A DNA stretch of 64,000 bases, taken from NCBI RefSeq assembly GCF_003073045.1, contig NC_037595.1, positions 15,412,252-15,476,251 on the forward strand, read 5' to 3'. Shown piece by piece: positions 23,575 to 35,497 of the stretch. The position numbers and the translations under genes are program-made. Position 1 is the stretch's first letter; the number at the start of each line of letters is the position of its first letter. Source of the stretch: Pomacea canaliculata. Lineage: Eukaryota > Mollusca > Gastropoda > Architaenioglossa > Ampullariidae. The notes below the pieces were generated by a model. That model was given only the letters and a program-made list of their open reading frames with translations, made no database searches and had not been told where the DNA came from.

Positions 23575-23611
23575 AACATGGCGGCAAGGAAGTGAATGTT
23601 TTCGGAAAAAG
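23575..23611 (+). promoter_or_regulatory. YY1-like element and 5' exon end of the IAP gene
   Basis: AACATGGCGGC at 23575-23585 matches the ATGGCGGC initiator-type YY1 site. It is followed by a donor GAAAAAG|GTAAGA at 23611/23612. The exon holds two ATGs: one gives a five-codon uORF (MAARK, stop), and the other at 23596 is in frame with the main IAP ORF if spliced to 24735 (see findings). Confidence 0.5.
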
Positions 23612-24734
23612 GTAAGACTGTTTTCGTCCTCATTCAGTCTTCCATCATCTTTTCGGATAATCTACCGTGGTAATGTGTGATAAAGGGCTTGTTCTGGCGA
23701 AGATTTATTTTGAAGATTGACGTCTGGTAAAAGGTAAAAACGTAACTCAAATAAACAGGCATGTCCTGTCGAGTTCCACCAGCTTCCATCGTTCTGCCAA
23801 CTCTGTGAACTTGTATGCATGCAGGACCAACAGATTGTGGTTGTCCATTGTTTCGGCCATGCAGCTTTCGAACTACAGTGTGCAAATGAATGAAGGTCAT
23901 ATGTAATCCTGAACCATGATTATATGAGAGTCTATTTCATACATCAGATATGAATATGACGTGGTATTGTTATTTTGCTTCCAATTAGAGTTGGGACAAA
24001 TAATGTCTTAACTTATTATGAACGTGCCCAAAAGAAGACATGATTTGCTAGCTTCTTGGCAGAGATGATAGAACTATTGCAAAACCATTGTTACACTTTT
24101 TTTTCAACCGTGTGAATGACTGGTCAAGATGTTTCACACATTTCCTCACTGAACCCATCAGGCATATTGAAGAAGATTGACCATTACTGACAGTTTCCGG
24201 AACTTTTTTTTTATAATCAGTAATAGTATAATTCAACCAGCCTCTGATAGAAAAACTTATTATTGCAAGAGAGATTATTGCAAGATAAAATAACTGTATA
24301 TGCACCATTATTATGATGATGAAATATAGTGGCTTAAATCATTTATGACATCCCATTTTATCTCGTAGTTACTGTCAAACCTGCCCATCTGCCTAGTTGG
24401 TGTGCTGATGTAGTGGGCCTCATCTTGGAACTTTTGTGTGTTGTGTCACATAATTCAATTTTGTATGCGTGTTAATTACAGAAAATTACAGAATTATTTA
24501 TTAAGTAATTAAGATAGAGTGGTAGTTTTGTTCTGTTCAGTGTTTTGTTGTTTTTGATGTGTGTGATAAGGGTTAGGGTTTTAAAAATGTTTTTGGATCA
24601 AATCACACCATCCAGCTTTACATAGAAAGTAGGTGTTTGAAACTATATAGAAATGTTATTATCATAGTTGTGCAGTTCTTATTTGTGCTTTTTCTATAAG
24701 TACAACAGCGATAATTTTGAACTTTTGTCTTTAG

Positions 24735-24904
24735 ATGCTGTGGACGTTTTAAAAAATTAAAGCAGAAAATACCTCATTAAAGCAACCGGTAAAGAAATTT
24801 TAAGTGTTCAAGGTCTTACAGCATGTACAACAAAGAGAGTCAATAAAGGGAATGAAAGATTTGCAGAGCAAGGATTTCATCTTCCAGTACAGTGTACTGA
24901 TGAT
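24735..24904 (+). other. 5' part of the IAP exon upstream of the first usable ATG
   Basis: Acceptor TTTTGTCTTTAG ends at 24734. In the frame of the IAP ORF there is a single TAA at 24758-24760, then 48 open codons to the ATG at 24905. The open stretch is Lys/Glu-rich and looks compatible with coding, but it has no Met. Confidence 0.4.
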
Positions 24905-27900
24905 ATGGCAGTTTTAGATCGGGACAAATCACTACATGCTCAAAAGCATTCTTTTCTAAAAAGTGTCAAAGAAATTAAGGCTGGTGTTCACTGTGATTGC
25001 TGCAAGCTTTACATCTTGAGAGATTTTGAAAGTACAAAGGACATTTTGAGAAAGAAGATAAACAATCTTGATGAACACTTAAATCTTTCCAAATACTTGA
25101 AGAATAAATTGAAACAGGGAATATATTATCAAGATTTGCAAGTGTGCATGATGCAGCAGGGAACATCATTAGGTGAAAAAATTAGATGGCCAGAGAAATT
25201 CCAGTATGAACTGCATCGTCTTTCCACATACATAAATTTTCCATCAACATATACTGGTTTTCTGAGTAAATTTTCGCGAGATGGGTTTATTTATCATCCT
25301 GAAACAAATTCTATCATTTGCTTCATTTGTGATCTGAGGATACATGTCAGTGAACTGAATGGAGTCAAAATCAGCGAAGAACACAAGAAAAAGTCCCCAT
25401 CCTGCCCTATGGTGACAGGTGTTTTGTGTCATAATAAACCAGTTCCTGCACCCACTTTGTCCCATCATTCTAACATGGGATCCAGTGATACTAGTTTAGT
25501 CTCAGAACAGCATGGCTTAGATACAGGTTCTGTAACTTCAACTATCATGGCACAGGGAACTGCCCGTTTTATTACCCAGCCTGAAAATGCGATGAAAACA
25601 ACAAATGATGCCCAGTCCACTGAGTCAGAAAAGACTACTGCAGCAGGAGAATCAACTGGAAAAACAGATCCTTCTAAAAAGAAGCCACTGACATATGCAG
25701 ACCTAGGTATTTTTGCAGAAAAGCCAAAACGTCCAGACATGGCTGTGCTATGGAAACGTGTAGCTTCTTTTAAAGATAAATGGGATAAAAATTATACCCA
25801 AACACCAAAGATGCTGGCAGATGCTGGAATGTACTATGCAGGTATGTAGCTGCTTATAAGTAAACAGTTACATTTTTTAAAACTTGATATTTCTTATTTC
25901 ATCAAACACTAAGACCCTGTAATCCTCTGCACCTGTTGTCTGTATTAATCAGTCTAGATCAAGATTTTGAATCGCTTTGTTAATACCCAATATTTACAAA
26001 ATATCAAAATGATGATTTGTTTGTTCTGTTTTCACTCACCTCTTGTTACTAGTATTTGCAGGCCTGTTTATACAAATCTGTTGATATTACAAAAAGTTGT
26101 GGACAATCAACACTGATAAAAATTATGTCCAAGTTCTTGATTCTGTGATTAAAGTAGTTCAGTTGCATACATCACTGTAAACATATACTGCTCAAAACAA
26201 TGGAAAAGCCACCTTCATTTTTTTCTACATTTTTACTAACCATGTTTGTACAAGCAGTGAGCTATTCCCTCAAAATCTTTTTTAATGAATGTGTTGTGTT
26301 GATGAAAAGTCAACATGAATTTGATGACAATCTCATTTGATCTTGTGCATGCACAATACAGCAATTAAGCAAGAATAAGGTCATTGAACCCCCCAAAAAA
26401 AGCATGCAATGGCAATATATCTATATGACCAGGCACAATGGTAGAAAATATGCAGTGCACAGGCAAGCCCTGTCCTTTGTCAATACAACAGCAATTTTAG
26501 ACCCCTGGGAAGGTATCTATATAGCAGTAGCTGGCATTTGAGGTGTGGAAGAGATCATCCTTAGATACAAACAGCGAGTCCACATACAATGAGGTATCCA
26601 GACATGAAGATGTAGACTTGAAATTTTAATGTCCAGTGTTTATTGATGGCCCATGTATACTGTTTTGTTATTGGGTTTTGAGAGGCAGCAATCTTGAGAT
26701 AGGACTTCTATATATTTTAGCTGTCACTGATTAACATTATTTATGTTTTGCAGGTTATGCAGACTGTGCGCGTTGCTTTTTTTGTGGCGGGGGCTTGAAA
26801 AATTGGGAGCCTCAGGACAATCCATGGATTGAACATGCTCGTTGGTTTCCAAAGTGTAGCTACATGCGCCTCGTCAGGGGACCAGACTTTGTTGAAATAG
26901 TGCAAGATAAAAACAAAAACAGACAAGAGGTATTATATTTGGTGTGTATGTGGATGGGTGGGGAGGGAGAAATTGTATTTTAAAAGAAATGTAACAATTT
27001 ATTTTTACTTAATTATTTTTTTATATTCAATTCAATTCAATTCAATTCAATTTAACTTTATTATCTCACTAGGAGAAATTAAAAGACGTGGTAAAACAAC
27101 TGGCTGATAATAAAACTTATAATAAAAACTTAATAACACTTAATTCCACTCAAACTATCATCTCACACAAACACCTACAGTCCATGTAAATACCCGACTA
27201 AATAAGAAACAACACTAAAACTATATTCCAAAACACACACCACACCTCACACTCACAAATCCTTCCAACACTTATTCAGTAATACAACAGACTGGTGTAT
27301 AAAACTATTCGAGAACGGGCAGTGGAAGCTCTGGGTACAATCTTGCTCCGTAGACACTCTCACCTGCTCTGCTTTCCCAGTGTTGTTTAAAAAAGTTAAA
27401 ACTCAATCCAGAAAAACATCAGGCATCTGGACAGAATTCACACATTAATCAGAGTTGTGTCTGAGTGTTTCTTTACATTTAGATAAAATATTTTTCGAGT
27501 GACATCAAACATGGTTCTCAGGCAAGATATTCTGTCTTAAATATGTCTACCTGATCCCAGAGGGCATACAATGAAAGAAGCCATTTATTGGGTCATCCAC
27601 ATTCTTATACACCATGCACACATTGCACTGGGCATAGACTTTTCAGGTGTGTGTGTAGGGGGTTATTGCTGTTTTATGCTGAGCCAGCAGCTAAGGCTTT
27701 ATCACAGCAAAGTAGCCATCCCTGTAAACATGTACCACATGCAGAGAAAAAACAGCATGCCCTAGATGACATCTGACTGCAGGACAGCCAATCCTCACTG
27801 TACTGGTGACAGGCGGCTGTGCCTGCAAAGGGCTGGTCAAAGTTAGTAGTTCTATTAGCCACATGTACCACAACTATCTGGATATCTCATTGTCCTTGCA

Positions 27901-30900
27901 CTCTTGGATCTGCAACTTAGAACTAAGTGCAGCAACAGATAGACATACCTCTCTCTGCAGTTGCTGTATCACCAGCCTCAACCCTTCAGAGGATAGCCAA
28001 TAAGTACCATTTAGTACTGCAAAGGATACCAGCCATTGTGGAATACCAGGGAACAAAACAGTCAACCAGCTTTTCTAAACTGCATCAAGAGGATGACAAC
28101 CAGACTGCTGCATCAGCTTCTTTAAAAAGGATCCTTGTGAATACAGCAGTGTGATCCTCAAACGCTCCTCATGGACACATGCTACTTTCTTCAGCTTATT
28201 TCAGTAACTAAGCTGCAGGAAAGCAGCAGGCCCTGATGGCATGTCTGTTCCCATATGAGGCACTGCACCAACCAACTCTTTTCTCTCTTCAGTGATATTT
28301 TCTACACACCTTTCCAATTTTCAGTTGTCTGCACTGTTTCAAAGCATCAGTCATCATCCTTGTCTCAAAGAAAACTGAGGTGATATCACTAAACAATTAC
28401 AGACTGGTGGCTTTGACATCTCCTGTGATAAAAGAGTGGTTCTCAAGTATCTTTTATGCATCACTAGACACAAACTGGACCTTCTTCAATTTGCCTGTCA
28501 GGCCAAATGGTCAGTGGACAATGCTGTCTCTCTAGGAGATGATAGTTGACCTTTGCGGGAAAAGAGGTCCTGTGGAGCCTGTTATTATCAACAATAAGGC
28601 CCTTGAGCAGATTGACCATTTCAGGTTCCTTGGGATCTACCATCTTGAATGACATTATTTGGGAAAACAATGTGGTATTGATTATGAAGAAGGCCCAAAA
28701 GTGTCTTTACTTTCTCTGCTTGCTGAAAAAGTTTAGTCTTACAAAAGGCATTCTTGTCCAATTTTACTGAGAAGGGATCAGGAGTACTGACATTCTCAGT
28801 CACCATCTAGCATGGCAGCACCACCCAGGAGAAGAAAGTCTAACTCATTTGGGTGGTGTTTGCAGCTAGAAAATGGCATTCTGTAGAATATAGTTGCTTT
28901 TTCAATCAACTTTATTTATATTTTGCTGTGCATTGTATATGCATGTTTCCGTGTATGTGTTCATGAAGATGTATTTGATGGATGCCTTAAAAAGGTGTGC
29001 TCGTGTGCCTGGATGTAAGCTTAGACTCCTGCTGGAGAAAGGCACTATATAAATATGATGATTATTGTTATGTGTGAGTAGGTTACAGTGTGAGAATGTG
29101 TGCATGTATTTGCATGTGAATAGAAAGGAAGTGGTGCCTTGTATGTGGGCAAAGGGAGAAGAATTTTCTTTTTCTTTAGCATTTCATTTCTTGGGTGTGC
29201 ATATAAGTGTACATATAATAATGCATGTAATGACATCTGCATGTGTGGATGTGTATGATTGGGTATTTGTGGAGTGGGTAGCCGCCATCATTATGTTCTT
29301 CATGCAATATCATTTGTCAAATATATGGATTTTTCTCTTCTTCTTTATAAGCCAATATTTTTTTTCTGCTCACTTCAACACTCCTCCAAGATACCCTGAT
29401 GGACAGTGAGAGTGTGTTCCAGGTTATATAACCAAACCTGCTGTGAGAAGTTCCTGATGTCCCACAAGAGTGGAGACTGTACTCTGTACAAAGTGACTGG
29501 TTTTTGTGTTCCTCATATGAGATTTGGCACAGCTTACTAAGGCACTTGAATTTCTTTCCATACATATTGCCAAGCAGAGTCCACATCTTATGTACAGCAG
29601 GAGTGGAATTAAGAGGGACCTACATTATGTGCTTGGTAACAAATCATATGGTATTGCTACACCAGATCATGTTCAGTCTGCCCATTGCTGCTGTCACTGT
29701 TGCAATTTTCATGCAATCTGCTGTGGAGCTACCATTTTTGGAAAGGGTGGTTCCTAAGTATTCACACCTAGAGCTGTGCTCTGTTCATGTATTTATCTCC
29801 CACTGTTGTTAGTCTTTTGCTTTTGATGTTTTTGACTGTGTTGCTCTCCATTCTATACTTAAATACGAAAACACTGACACTGTTAGTTTGTTGGTAAGGT
29901 CTTGCAGGTCACTAATGATAGATTGATGTCATCTGCAAAGATTAGTTTGCATTTGGGTCACCCACCATTGGAAATGGAGGTGTGTTGGTTGTGAAAGGTT
30001 TTTCTCATAATGTTCCCCAAAACAATGTTGAACAGCATAGGCAACAAAGGCAACCTGGATGGATACCCACTTTTGTTTGAAAAAACATTGTATATAAACA
30101 GATTTAAAAGTGGATGTCATTGTTTACACCTTCTAATCAAGAAGGATGAATTCTGTGAGATTTGTCCTAAATAAATGCAGCCACAGTTAATCTGTGGTTT
30201 TGTTAAACAAAATTTATGGTATGAAAAAAATAATGTTTGAAAATGATGTGTTTTAGGGGGTTATCTGATTATATGGCATTTGGGTGCAGTTGTTTCAGCT
30301 GAGCAAATCAGTAAGCTTTTATAAGAACTCTATTTTTATACTCCTAAAATTTAACTGCAATTTTATACTCCTAAAATTTAAGACTTGATTAATAATAGGG
30401 ATTTTAAATGGGTGTTATATCTCCACAGCTAAGTCTGGAAGAAGTTGAAGAAGAACAAAAGAAAAGAGCACCATACTGTATGTCTATTACTTTATACACT
30501 TTATAGTACATTACTTCATATGACATTCTTTTTGTTAGTATTTGTGTAAGGTGACCAGACGTCCCGCTTTAGGCGGGACAGTCCTGCTTTTGACCTCGTG
30601 CCCCGCCTGCCAATGTCCCGCTTTCTGGCTTTCTAGCAAGTCCATCAAATGTCCCAGTTGTCTTTAAAAATCATTTTTTTCGGCGTTCTTTGACGGTGAC
30701 GACACCATCATCCGCACGTGTCCCGCTTTCGCCCACGAAACGTCTGGTCACCTTAGTATTGTGTGACCTTATTGGATCTCATTTAGCTGTTTGCTGTCAA
30801 ATTTTAAGATAGTTTAATTAAACAAACATAGAACCTGCCTCGGATCATACATTTACTAGGTTGTCCAGAGAGTTTGTATAAATTTAAAGTCATGTAATTA

Positions 30901-32199
30901 TCTTACCATGCATAGAATTATTAAACTAAATGCAAAATAATCCAGCACTTGAAAAATAAATTTAACTGGATACAAATCAGTAATAAGGCAAATATGCTTC
31001 CTCTCCATGTAGCCATGGGAATTACTTGTAATTTAGCAGCTATTAGGTTGTTGTTGCTTTATTGTCAAATGTTAGTCACACATTTTAACAGGCAGATAAT
31101 CATGAAACACATTAAAACTGTTTATTGACATCAGAATAATTATAACACATGCATTGATGCATGGTTTTTTCCTGCAATTGGGCAATAAAAGTAAAAACCC
31201 CAATCGTTTTATCTCACACAATTTTAACTAAGTTTCTGGAAACCCCTTGCATTCTGCAGACAGGAAACACTGCTAATTTAACACAGATGATGATTTATTT
31301 AATTGAATGTACTATTTTGTTCTGAACTTTCTTATTCATCTTTTGCACAACTTGTACATTTCATCCTTTAAGAACTGTGCTAGTTTATCAATTAAAAAGT
31401 TTAATATGTTGCCACAAATGTTCTAGACAGCATAGGACTGTTGAAACCAAACAAGTACAGACCTCTTAGTAATTTAACTTGGTTTTTAAACAGGGGAACC
31501 ACATCTTAATGAAGTCGTGTCTGGTGTGGACATCAGCCCCCATGCCATTGGTGAAAGCATCCCTTTAGACAGTAATACTGGTAAGATTTGAGCACGACAG
31601 TATCCTGTTTAAGGTGGTAAATAAACCATGCCAGGCAGTCTACTATACACTCTGAATCAAATGTAACTCAAGAAATTCTTTTGGTTCGTGGAGAACAGCC
31701 ATTATTTTTTTACCAAACTTATGTGGTAATTATGATTTTCTTAATGTGTCCTTGCTCATAAATGTCAGAGTATTGCTCTTTCAAAGATTTTGTACTTCAA
31801 AAGACGAAAGGTTTAACAGTTTAATTTTTAATGATACTACTATAAACTGTCGTACATGCAGAAAATAATATACAGTGACATGTGGCAATCAGTGAATGTT
31901 ATTTTTTTGTATTTTCATTAGATGTAATTGGATACCTTTAATTTCAGTTTTAGACATTGAGAATGACTCTAAAAACTTTTTTGTCTTTTTCATTGCTTCC
32001 AGACATAGAAAAGCTAGAGTCAGAGAATGAAGAACTTAAATCACAAATCCAGTGCAAGATATGCATGGATGCAGAGAGCTCTGTTGTCTTCCTGCCCTGT
32101 GGCCACCTTGTGTCCTGTACTCAGTGTGCACATGCCATGAAACAGTGTCCCTTGTGTCGCACTGACATTAAGGGTTCAGTGCGAGCACACCTGGGATAA
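24905..32199 (+). CDS. Inhibitor of apoptosis protein: two BIR domains and C-terminal RING
   Basis: Five coding exons: 24905-25841, 26754-26929, 30429-30477, 31494-31580 and 32003-32199, all GT..AG with phases 1, 0, 1, 1; total 481 aa. BIR1 (about residues 99-165) has CFIC...H-x6-C ([10 protein letters not shown]). BIR2 (about 275-345) has the full CxxC..W..H-x6-C zinc site ([22 protein letters not shown]). A short helical/charged linker ([14 protein letters not shown]) precedes the RING (about 434-468, CKIC...CGH...C..C...CPLC). IAPs of this form ubiquitinate or bind caspases and signalling partners in the cytosol. The RING C-terminus ([13 protein letters not shown]) is near the end of the protein, as in BIRC2/3/7. 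No CARD or clear UBA is visible. Introns carry LINEs and a MITE. AATAAA lies at 32361. Exact BIRC orthology is not assigned. Confidence 0.92.
27026..27050 (+). repeat. (TTCAA)5 repeat at a LINE 3' tail
   Basis: Five tandem TTCAA units abut a segment, about 27051-27470, that reads on the minus strand as LINE 3'-end sequence (TTTAATTTCTCCTAGTGAGA..). The repeat is the tail of that reverse-oriented LINE, in the IAP intron after exon 26754-26929. Confidence 0.6.
27560..29075 (+). mobile_element. LINE copy, Rex1/Babar-like, degenerate
   Basis: Plus-strand fragments read [11 protein letters not shown] (28218), [16 protein letters not shown] (28480), [17 protein letters not shown] (28620) and [25 protein letters not shown] (28695), the order and wording of the RT region and C-terminus of Rex1-type LINEs. 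Many stops and frameshifts are present. The likely 3' end is the GGCACTATATAAATATGATG tail at 29040-29062. It lies in the IAP intron. Confidence 0.75.
29440..30110 (-). mobile_element. LINE fragment (RTE-like), minus strand
   Basis: Minus-strand frames show LIFADDIN (RT catalytic FADD box, about 29920-29945) with flanking GG.P.C text, plus a downstream region homologous to the LINE parts at 9600-10700. It is heavily disrupted, and lies within the IAP intron 26930-30428. Confidence 0.65.
30550..30752 (-). mobile_element. TTAA-type MITE, copy 2
   Basis: A 203-bp element with ends GGTGACCAGACGTCC / CGTCTGGTCACC and interior GGCGGGAC motifs matching the copy at 4223-4419 in inverted orientation. 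The flanks are GTAA and TTAG, so the TTAA target site is not intact here. It lies in the IAP intron 30478-31493. Confidence 0.75.
32003..32199 (+). CDS. Last IAP exon, RING finger
   Basis: The acceptor CATTGCTTCCAG ends at 32002. The exon opens GAC ATA GAA after the split codon and carries a short coiled coil ([11 protein letters not shown]) and the RING. A longer frame from the ATG at 31957 runs over the intron end and is not the protein start, because an upstream exon in matching phase exists. Confidence 0.9.
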
Positions 32200-35100
32200 G
32201 TGATTCGAGACTATAAGAACTTAGTAGAAACTGTAACTTTTGAAGTACACCATTATTCCTTCTTTTATTTGATATAATTTTGTGCCTTTTTTTAAAAAGA
32301 ATGATTAATAGCCTACCACTTTGATGGCAGTTCCTAAAGAAACACACTTGTATTTATACAAATAAATTTTTTTCCATTTAAGTTTAAACTGTATCCATAA
32401 TTCCTTCCTTGTACAGTTCATATAGCAGCCCCATGATCTTCGCAAAGTATCAAGGAATAAACTAAAAACTAAACTGTTCATATAACCTCTGAAAAGTTTT
32501 AGGAGTGCGGTGGTATGAAGTAAAATATTTTAACATGTCAAACAGTTATGAATAACCAAACATTTTTAAAGGGTTTTTCCATGTACAAAGAAAACTTTGT
32601 TACATTCAAACTTTGAAAAAGTTAAAAATGTGATGTGTAGGCAATATATGGGCTTATGGTAATAGGTTCAAACTTTAAAGTTTTGGAACTTCCCAGAGTT
32701 AAATTGATGAATAGAAGATACATGGAGCTGGTGAGATAAGAAATTAAGAGGAAGGGGAAGTTAAAGAGATCTAAACATTACAAAACTTATTATTTATGGT
32801 AATTTTGACTCAAAATTTTAAATTGTAAACCATTATCACAAATTAGGGACAGTTTTGTTTTCCTTCAGGAAAGAACACAAAATATGATGGCTCCAAAACT
32901 AATGTATTGCTATAATAAACATTTCATTTGAAATCAAAAACTTTTGAGCTGAAACAATTCATGTCATCAGTATCTATAAGCCTAACTTGCCTTCACTTGT
33001 CTGTTCCTTTAAAGTACTATGATTTTCCTTCCCCTCTATACATTCTTAAAATGTTTTTATTGATTTGATGATATGAAGCTTTATTTTTAGTGCCATCTCA
33101 AAAAGAACAAAAATAAGGTAAAATAATAAAAGTGCTAAAATGGAAATTAAAAAATATGTATTATGTTCAAATCATTATTTTTTTAAGAATACACTTTCCT
33201 GCCTAAAAATAAATTATCTCTGTATCAGTGATGATTTGCCTTAATAGATTTAGTTGGAAATGCTTGTGACATGGTGACCATTTCATTTAGTGCTTGGGAA
33301 TAATTGCATGCCCCCATTTTTAAAGCAATCAACATCTTTGCTCAGCAAGAAGCATGCAAGTCTAAGATTTCACCTGCCATTCATTCTACTAAAAGGACTC
33401 TTAGGTCTACTGCTACAATCATAATGATTACTTGGCTGTGTTTTAAGCTTGAACACTGAAGGATCAAAGAAGTGTGGGTTTACCCTACCCACATTGCCTT
33501 TAATTTACTGTACTTCTACATAGAATCAAGAGCACATTTAATTTAACTGTTGAAGATGACAAGGTAAATGCTTTATCAGCTGATCCCCGTTTGATGCTTG
33601 AAAACACTTAGCATTATTTTCATTCAAATTAAAGTTAAACAGAGAGAAAAATTTACATACCTACAGGAATACTAATAACTGTATTTTATCCTGGTTCGGT
33701 AGGGATGTTTCTGCTGGCATTTTTACTTGCTTACTGACGTCTGAGTATACAGTTATTACTATCACAGTACAATATTATTTTTGTGTTTATCAAACTGTGC
33801 TGCATGAGGCATCTGTTTACAGAGCTGGCTGCCTTGCCATGATTTAGCCTTAGTTGCTGGCTTGGCATAAAACATCAGTTACCTCCTCCTTTCTCCGTTG
33901 TGAAACTGTGCCGGGATGATAAGTTGTATTTGAGATGATTCAACCTTGCATAACTAAATTATTCTGCTAAAGATTATAAATAAATTCCCCGCTATATGGT
34001 AAATATATCAGATTTTATTCAGTATCCACATGGGATTGTGTTGCGGTGTCAAAACAGAAATTGTACACCCATTACCAAATGCTGACTAGAAAAGTACAGT
34101 ATGTGTATCAAACTTTTTTTTCAACTTCTGTTTATGGTGTTTCTTCCAAACATCTGGCATCATGTCAAACATCATGTTAAAAGTGTCAGTGTAGCTCACT
34201 TTGTAGGGAAATAAATACAACCAACCCTATAATCAGTCTTAGTAGAGTTTAAAATCATTTTACAATGCAAAAGAAAAATTAATTTTATTATAATGAAAAA
34301 CTTCCTTGGAAGTGAGTATTTCATATCTCAGTTTTGTTACTTTGATTATTCTGTTTACATAAATATCATTAGTTTCCTCAAATAAAGAATATTCAAAGTT
34401 TAGTTTTTTGGCTTTATCCCAATGTTATCACAATGCCTTTGCATAATGATGACTTCTTGGCATTTCGTGATTTTCTTGAATTATGTTATCAATTACTGTT
34501 TCACAAATTGAAAAAAAAAAATCATGCACACTCCATTTGGTATTCTCTTTAATGAACATGAGTTGCACATATTGTAAAATATTTCAAAACGGAACCTCAA
34601 AAGCATGCTCTGAAAACTAGAACCAGGTTGTCAAATTTGTATTATGGCAGTCAAACAAGCCTAACAAAACAAAACATCTGCTGAAAATTGTTGTTTCATT
34701 CCTGAAACACTGAAACATAAGTTTTCTGAATCAACAGGGCATAAGAAATTCTAATGTGCAGATGAAATTAAATGGTTGTCATTTCATCAATGTAAACATT
34801 TAAAACATGCAGATATATATAAATATTGATAAAGTTGGATTGATCACTGTATATGGGGAGAATAACTCCCAATCAAATATAATTTAAAGACTTTAAAAAA
34901 TTCTAATTAATCTATCTGTTATTACATTTTGTCATTAGTGAAGTGTTGTATAACATTTTTTTTTTGAGTGTGATATACAAGTAATTTTGCAAAAGTATTT
35001 TGATGGTCACAACAATTTAATTTATAATTATGAGAACAGGTACTATTATAATGGAAACTAATTATTTTTTAAGGACTAGAGTCAGTGCAATCGCTGAAAT

Positions 35101-35497
35101 AAACTTAGTTTATATGGTTGTTTCACCAATATCACATGAAATTGCTCAGTCGTTCTTTCTACCTCATGATATGCATGCCCTATGGGTACAGTTCTGTCCT
35201 TTGTTGTTTCAGCCATATGACTTATGAACACTACCATGTGCAAGTGAATGTAGATAATATGCGAGCCGGAATAATAATTTTATGAGTTTTTTTTTTTTTT
35301 AATTGTTCTGCTCTTTGGTTCTAACCCTTGCATCTTTATAAGAAGCTGAAATACATAGCATATACAGAAGCTGCTACTAATCACCATCTGGGATAAATAA
35401 AGGCATCTTAAGGGTATCATCCCTGAACATTTTTCAGGTATGCAGTTTGACAAGAATAATGTCTGCAGTTTGGCTTCAGGTAATTGGTCTTCGAGTA
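32200..35497. other. Convergent spacer between IAP (+) and PRDM13 (-)
   Basis: Contains the IAP 3' UTR with AATAAA at 32361 and again at 32456, then about 3 kb of AT-rich sequence with no supported gene or recognised repeat. PRDM13's polyadenylation signal was not identified. Confidence 0.45.

Noticed and set aside
24905..25841. CARD or death domain in the IAP N-terminus
   Set aside because: The first about 95 residues have Cys pairs (HCDCCK) and helices but no recognisable death-fold motif.
31957..32199. 80-codon ORF with RING as a stand-alone gene
   Set aside because: The upstream part runs over an intron end (CTTCCAG at 32002). The exon joins in phase to the preceding IAP exons.
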